From Cinnamomum chago (lineage: Eukaryota; Streptophyta; Magnoliopsida; Laurales; Lauraceae), in NCBI GenBank assembly GCA_038049695.1, contig CP142457.1, positions 24,070,501-24,134,500 of the forward strand: DNA of 64,000 nucleotides, given 5' to 3'. Positions 58,379-64,000 of the stretch are shown piece by piece. A program made the translations under genes and the position numbers. The notes under the pieces were generated by a model. It ran no database searches. It saw only the letters and a list, made by a program, of their open reading frames with translations, and was not told the DNA's origin. Position 1 is the stretch's first letter; every line of letters starts with the position of its first letter.

Positions 58379-60033
58379 CTACACCTCATAAAAGAATAAA
58401 AATAATCTAAGCACCACCCATCAAAAGTAAGTATAAACCATCAAAAGATCTAAGTCCGAAGCATAGCCTACCAAACCTAAGCATGGATAGTCAAAAATGA
58501 ATTTTTATTTTCAGAAATTAAGAATGGAAGTTTGCCTAGGGCACGAAGACAAGCCTATTAATCATTAATCGCAATAATATGGAACACGAATTAGAATAAA
58601 TAGACAACTAAAAGGCAATAACTTATCTTCATCCATAGCCCCAATCAAGAACTTAGCCCGCCAATGAAAAGAAGGCTTCTTGATTTCTCATTAAAGATTG
58701 CATCTTTACAACTTCTCCTTCAAGTAAATGCTTGGACAAGGCCCAAAACTAGTCAAAATAAAAAATATGGAGAACTAGAACTAGAATAGTGAAAAGAAGA
58801 AAAGGAAAGAAGAGAGAAAGAGAATGGCTTGGCCACTTTTTTAAGGAGAATAGGCTTGGAGTTCTAGCCCCCTTGATGCTTCTTTTATACCTTTGGCCTC
58901 TTGATTTGCAAGAAATTATTTCATTCTATGACTTGATTCTTGGCTTAGCTTCCAAGCAAACCTTCTCACTTAGGCAACAATTTGAATTGGAGGGGATTTG
59001 TTACTAAGTGTGATCTCTTAGGCTCCAAGTCTTGCAAAATTGAACTCCTCAAAGATCTCTCATGTTGCCAATTTTGAAAACTTTTTGCAATTCCAGCATA
59101 GAATTATAACAGCCGACTTCCCGATGTCACATCTCCCTCAATATAGCTCCAATTTATGTAATCTTGGACTTCACGAATATCTACTCAAAACGAACTTTCC
59201 AATGGTGGATAGATTGCACTGATCCGACACTCGGGTTGAAAGTTATGACCATGTCAATATGCTGCCCCCGAAAAATCCGAGATTAATTGTGCAATTAAGG
59301 GAACTTCTATGTTTGGCATGCAATGGGGTGTGTGGGACCCATATTGGACATTCAAGGAATGTTTGGACTCTTTCTTCGCTTGCTTATTTGATTATCTTTC
59401 CATATTTGGCATGCTTTTTTACTTGCAACTTTGACTAGTCAGCTCCCCTTGTAAAGTGTTTAATTTTCTCTCTTTCTTGATTTTGGTTTCATAATTTAGT
59501 GAGTCAACGCCACCTTTCCAAATCTGAGTCTCTTCTTTCCTCTTTGTGGATTTCCAAGCTTTCCAACTCCACCAAAATGCTAAGATATGTGGGCCCATAA
59601 TGAAGGGTGTCCCGCTTTTGATCTCTCTCAAATCTCACCAATACGGGTCCCACTCTTGATTTCTCCTATATAAATAAAATCAAATAATCTCAATAATAAT
59701 TAAATGTGAGGGATTTGGATAGACTATGCATGGGACCCTACATGCCTACTTAATGCACAAAAAATATCCAACTTTCTAAAAATAGCACATGGTGTCAAAA
59801 TTAGCAGGTATGCAATAGTGAAGCCAAAAGAACAAATTTTGGGGTGATGAATGAGATGAAAACCCTAATTTCACAAAAGTCATGCAACGTAATCGATTTT
59901 GACAAAGATTCCAACTCTGATGCTCAAATGCATGAAATCATGAAATTAAGTGCAATTCTATGCAATTAACCCAATTAAGTCCACAAATGCACATAAAATG
60001 ATGAATCAAAGCTATGATTTTGTGGACTTATCA
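58379..60033. other. Non-coding region, probable end of another LTR
   Basis: No gene recognised. The right edge, read on the minus strand, starts TGATAAGTCCACAAAATC, a typical LTR-style start. Next to it the Tat pol relic begins abruptly in mid-domain, so an inserted LTR ends at 60033. The 5 bases after it, AATAG (60034-60038), also occur before a TG at 58785-58789, but the sequence left of that copy does not continue the pol relic. The left border therefore remains unproven. Confidence 0.4.
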
Positions 60034-60037
60034 AATA

Positions 60038-61470
60038 GGCGTAGTCCTATGTCAACATGATGAGACCGGCAGAAAGGAGAACACGATCTATTACCTGAGC
60101 AAATCTCTCTTACCATACGAGAAGAAACATTTCTCGATGGAAAGAACTTGTTTGGCCGTAGTTTGGGTGGCCCAGAAATTGGGACATTACTTTTTAGCTC
60201 ACCAAGTTAAACTCTTAGCCAAGATGGATCCGCTAAAATACATTTTCGAGAAACCCATTACCTCAGGGAGAATCGCGCGATGGCAAATGCTCTTAGCTGA
60301 ATTCAACATAACCTATGTCAATCAAATTCCATAAAAGAACAAGCGATCGCCGACCATTTGGCACACCTGCCCTTGCCCAAGTACGAGCCAGTCAAAACCG
60401 CTTTCCTTGACGAAAGCATTCTGTGTGTGGACGTTGAAGAGGCTAAAGATGATGACTTATTGACCATGTACATTGAAGAGCTTTCAAAACTGAAAAGGAG
60501 TAGGTGGTGCTTTTATCCCTGGAAGGAGTTGTCATCCATAAGCCCTACAAAATCAGATTTCTAGCGACCAATAATATGATGGAATATGAAGCCCTGCTGG
60601 TAGGACTGAGAGAAGCCCAGATGCTAGGTGTCAAGAAGCTAAGAGTCCTTGGTGACTCTAAAGTTGTCATTTCTCAAATAGTCGGAAAATGGAAGGTTGG
60701 TGCTTCTAAAGTTACACATTACCATGAGAATGCAAAAGAACTAATGTCCTACTTCAATCGATTAACTGACCCGTTAGCGATCTTAACCTCGATCATAGAA
60801 ATTCTCGATGACAAAGATTTTGAAGCATTCCTGATTAGAAAGCTAGACTCTCCATCCATCAAATCAATAGACCTGACCAAAGGAAACCCTGTAGGAATTC
60901 TATCGAAAGTTCCAAAGGATAGGGGGAAGAAAAGTAAAACCAAGGAGTCCGAGCAAGAGAAGGATTCTAAACCTGAAGAGGGGTTCCAAGCTGGCATAAA
61001 ACATGACAATGACCTGATAGATGATCACTTGTGGTACTATGATATTTAAAATTACCTACGCAATGGCCACATCCCTGAGCACGCCGCCTGGTCAGATAAA
61101 ATGGCATTAAAAGAAATGGTTTAGAGATATGTCATAATCGTGCGACTATTATACCATCGGTCATTTAGCAAAGTTCTCCTGTAGTGTGTAATAGTAGAAG
61201 AACGGCAGGAAATAATTGAAGAAGACCATTCAGGCAAGTGCAGAGGGCACATCAATGGCCAGATGCTAGCTAAGAAGATCATCCGCCTAGGTTACTATTG
61301 GTCGTCTTTAGAGTCAAATTCAGTCACCCACGTTAGGTGTGTCAACTACACGCTAACCTAATTCACGCCCTCGCATCATCCCTTCATCCTACCATAGCTC
61401 CATGGCCTTTTTCGACCTGGGCCTTTGATAACATAGGACCCTTTAGCCCTGTTGGAAGTAGGTGGGCCCC
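60038..61470 (+). pseudogene. Decayed RNase H, second RNase H and integrase N-terminus of a Tat-lineage gypsy element
   Basis: Begins inside RNase H (IGVVLCQHDETGRKENTIYY, CLAVVWVAQKLGHYFLAH, ARWQMLLAEF). After frame breaks near 60330 and 60560, an additional RNase H-like domain follows (LATNNMMEYEALLVGL, RVLGDSKVVISQIVGKW), a marker of the Tat/Ogre lineage. The integrase zinc-binding region (EDHSGKCRGHINGQMLAKKI) and first core segment (LHPTIAPWPFSTWAFD, with the first catalytic Asp) come next. The coding is then lost at an insertion. Multiple stops and shifts make it non-functional. Confidence 0.83.
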
Positions 61471-63034
61471 GTGGATAAGTTTTCAAAACTTTTTGACCCA
61501 CTTGACTCAGGGATCAAGTATCCATAAGGCCATAAACCACATCCAGGATTCAACCCCTCAAACTCATCAACCATATACAGTAATAAACTTTATCTAGAAG
61601 ATAGAAACCAACAACAATCAAGCAACCACAAAAGCTACAACATATAAGGAAATAGATTATACATTTGGAGCTCGGTTGTGCTCTAATGGAGAAGAAGACT
61701 TGCTAGATGAAGAAACACTTTCTTTGTAGCAAATTTAGGATCTCCAATACCTCTTAGCCTTCCACGCTATGTCTCATATCAGATCTCCTCTCTAAAGAAA
61801 ACAACTAAAAGCTCTAAAGGAATCTGGAAAAGAAACTAGAAGAGGAAGGAGAAGAGAAACCGTTCAACACTCGCACAAAAGGGAGGCTGGGCATGAATTC
61901 CAAGGGGGAATTATGCATTGGATGTCCAGCCCCTTTTCTCCTCTATTTATTACTTAGCAACATCTTCTTTACTAATAGAAATAGAAGTCTCACTTTCACA
62001 CTAATTAGTAACCTACTATTACCACTATTAGAAGTCTCATTTCAAATAAAAATAGTAACTTTCTAATTCCTTCCTTTTAGAGTTCAAGTAGGATTAGTAA
62101 TTTTCTAATAACTTGGCCTACGTGGGGACCACGAGGGATTCCATAGAAAGCTGGCTCCAACTGGGACACCGCGACCCCACATCTCATGTGCAATTCGGGC
62201 CCACAATTAATTGCAAATAACTCCACTATATAAATGCAATTGCACTCCAGTCTTATGAATAAATTATAAAGAAGACCCTAAACTTTCCTATCACCACAAG
62301 TAAGCCCTTCTAGCAATATCCATGGATCAATTGGTCTTGTCCACCATAATTGGATCCATATCTTATTATCCTTGAGACCCAATTAATTCTAGTAATCATC
62401 AGTATCATCCAATTTAACTCTTAATTGAGATGGGTGCGCACTTACTAATGATAAATCCATTAATTGGCACAGGGGCATAATATAGATAGATTCCATCTTT
62501 ATCATTCAATGTTCCCATAGTTCTACTACCAAGTACCCAAGACACCGAGGTGTTGACCTACAGTTGGCCTCACTCATTAGTGACTCAAAGCAAATGAATA
62601 GATAAAAACCTGAGTTCATCAATGTCTAAGGATTGAGAGCCTATTGTTAGGGAATTATGAGAGCAAACCTTAAAGTAAAGACAGTGTTCTATAAGGTGTT
62701 TCTCAGGGTCCTTTATTACATCCAATACACCAGCACCATGATTCAGAATCTTATATTCTGATGATTGAGACAAATCACACTATCTCATAGTGATCAAAGT
62801 ACTGCAACCTTATCAGATGAGATGCCCAATCTCATCACTGGTTGTGAAGATAAATATTATAAGATTTGCGACATGTCTCATGTATGTGGATCTCATCCAT
62901 ACACATACATCTCATGATAGGAAAGCATGATAATATTGATAAATTAAGAAATGAATCAATTTATTACATCATCTGATGGATTGAGACCATACAAACTAAC
63001 AAGCCCCTACCCTAGAAAGTACCCAAAACAATGC
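61471..63034. mobile_element. Unidentified insertion in the Tat integrase, possibly a solo LTR
   Basis: Integrase coding stops near 61470 and resumes at about 63035-63047, so about 1.56 kb has been inserted. The insert is AT-rich and non-coding. A minus-strand TATA-like word (plus CTCTATTTATTAC near 61950) would fit an LTR on the minus strand. No target duplication or TG/CA termini could be fixed, so borders are approximate and identity open. Confidence 0.5.
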
Positions 63035-63046
63035 ATTCATATAAAT

Positions 63047-63814
63047 AGCCACAGAATATTACACTAAATGGGTAGAAGGAGAAGTATATGTTAATATCAA
63101 GGCTACCTCCGTAGTCAAATTCATTAAAAAGAATATAATAGCCAGGTTTGGCATTCCCAAGGTTTTCAAAATAGGCAATGATCCACAATTTATATCCCAA
63201 CAAATGAACGAGTTGTGTACAAAATATAACATAGAACTGCATCATTCAACCCCCTAAAGCAACCAATAAGACCTTACTGAAGATCATCAAGAAGAAAGTG
63301 CAAACCACCAAGGGTAGTGATTGGCTAGACCATTTGGTCGCAGCATTGTGGGCGTATTGGACTTCCATAAGAACTCTTACAGGAGAAACCCCATACTCTT
63401 TCACATACGGGATGGAAGCGGTCCTTCCACTCGAAGTTCTTCACCCGTCACTACGCATCCAGCCAGATGAAGATATGACAGAAGACCGGCAGAGAGAAGC
63501 ACTTCTACTTCAGCTAGACCTACTTGACGAGAAGAGAATGAAAGTAGTAGAGTATGCACAAGTCTACCGGAAGCAAATTGCTAGAGCCTACGACAAACAT
63601 GTTATAGAGAGAAGATTCAAAGTCGGCATCCTCATGTTGAAATGAATCGCTCCATCTCAGCTTCTGCACTTCAGAGGTAAGTTACGACCCAATTGGGAAG
63701 GCCCATATGTAATCTAAGAAATATATTCTGGCAATGCATATAGACTAGTAATTGCAAAATGGGAATAGCTCCCAGACCCATGGAATGCTATGCACTTGAA
63801 GAAGTTTACAGTAT
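63047..63814 (+). pseudogene. Decayed integrase core and C-terminus of the Tat-lineage element
   Basis: Resumes with ATEYYTKWVE, IARFGIPKVF and the second catalytic Asp region (GNDPQFISQQ). A stop and a deletion at about 63254-63260 remove the segment expected to carry the catalytic Glu. The frame then continues (TNKTLLKIIKKKV, WLDHLVAALWAYWTSIRTL, GETPYSFTYGMEAVLPLEV) through the C-terminal region (WEGPYVI, MHLKKFTV) to TGA at 63812-63814, crossing several stops. Same strand and lineage as the relic at 60038-61470. Confidence 0.83.
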
Positions 63815-64000
63815 GACCCTTCCCTACTTCTTGCGAAGCAGGACCCTCCTTGTCCCTCGGCATAATTGTAGAAATCCCATAAGAGGAGCGAGGAGACGCA
63901 CTATGACCAAACCCAGAACTCAAACACACATCGGTGCACAAGAACACAAACTGGTGAGTCTGCCCCCACACAATTTCTACAAGGTTAAAGCCATTCAATG
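63815..64000. other. Sequence downstream of the Tat pol relic
   Basis: Short stretch to the window edge with no recognised feature. The element's 3' non-coding part and LTR, if they survive, lie beyond the window. Confidence 0.4.

Noticed and set aside
58785..60038. AATAG pair as target duplication of a solo LTR 58790-60033
   Set aside because: The right end looks like an LTR edge, but sequence left of 58785 does not continue the interrupted Tat coding, so the left AATAG may be chance.

Overview
The window is nuclear DNA from a flowering plant with a large, retrotransposon-rich genome. It has an intronless GRAS gene, plant-type LTR retrotransposons (chromodomain Ty3/gypsy, Tat-like Ty3/gypsy, SIRE-like Ty1/copia), a CACTA DNA transposon, hAT-type elements, and pieces of plant CDKC kinase, AP2 and ACR (ACT-repeat) genes that still carry introns. 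The species cannot be named from the sequence. Only the GRAS gene at the left edge looks like an intact host gene. Nearly everything else is transposon or transposon-borne.

Layout. 1-2.2 kb: GRAS gene on the minus strand, with a long (AT)n tract just upstream of its start. 2.2-11.4 kb: intergenic DNA with two bounded hAT-like non-autonomous elements (2737-3255; 9570-10530, the latter with a perfect 8-bp target duplication), one degenerate hAT-like stretch and several small tandem repeats. 11.4-13.48 kb: decayed gag of a Tat-lineage gypsy element plus tandem-repeat arrays. 60.04-63.81 kb: decayed RNase H, second RNase H and integrase of a Tat element on the same strand, itself split by a further insertion. 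The two relics may be halves of one element pushed apart.

Between them is a stack of nested insertions. A Tekay/Del-type gypsy element (13483-58378, two LTRs of 3001 bp) has its 3' LTR split by a 34-kb CACTA element (21969-55966, target duplication TTT). The CACTA element carries pieces of three host genes: CDKC kinase, the last exon of a WRI1-like AP2 gene, and the first four exons of an ACR gene. It was later hit twice by one family of gag-only copia-like elements. One insertion is an unusual LTR-internal-LTR-internal-LTR array (22228-40712, minus orientation, single target duplication ATCAG). The other is a standard two-LTR copy (46286-54094, plus orientation, target duplication CCACC) that splits the AP2 exon. 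The middle LTR of the array contains a 4009-bp solo LTR of another gypsy family (28906-32914, target duplication CTAAG). All these junctions were read directly from duplicated target sites.

The most unusual signal is regulatory. Four LTR types (both copia subfamilies, the Tekay LTR and the solo LTR) each carry a compact array of GC-rich palindromes. In the two copia subfamilies and the solo LTR, adjacent palindromes recur about 21-22 bp apart. In three of the four types a TATA-like box lies 27-29 bp from the array edge. The palindrome sequence differs between families, but the architecture repeats. Also notable are a 239-bp foreign segment inserted exactly at the primer-binding site of the three-LTR array, a 49-residue (seven-heptad) triplication in its gag coiled coil, and a second, internal CACTA right terminus that may explain how the gene fragments were captured.
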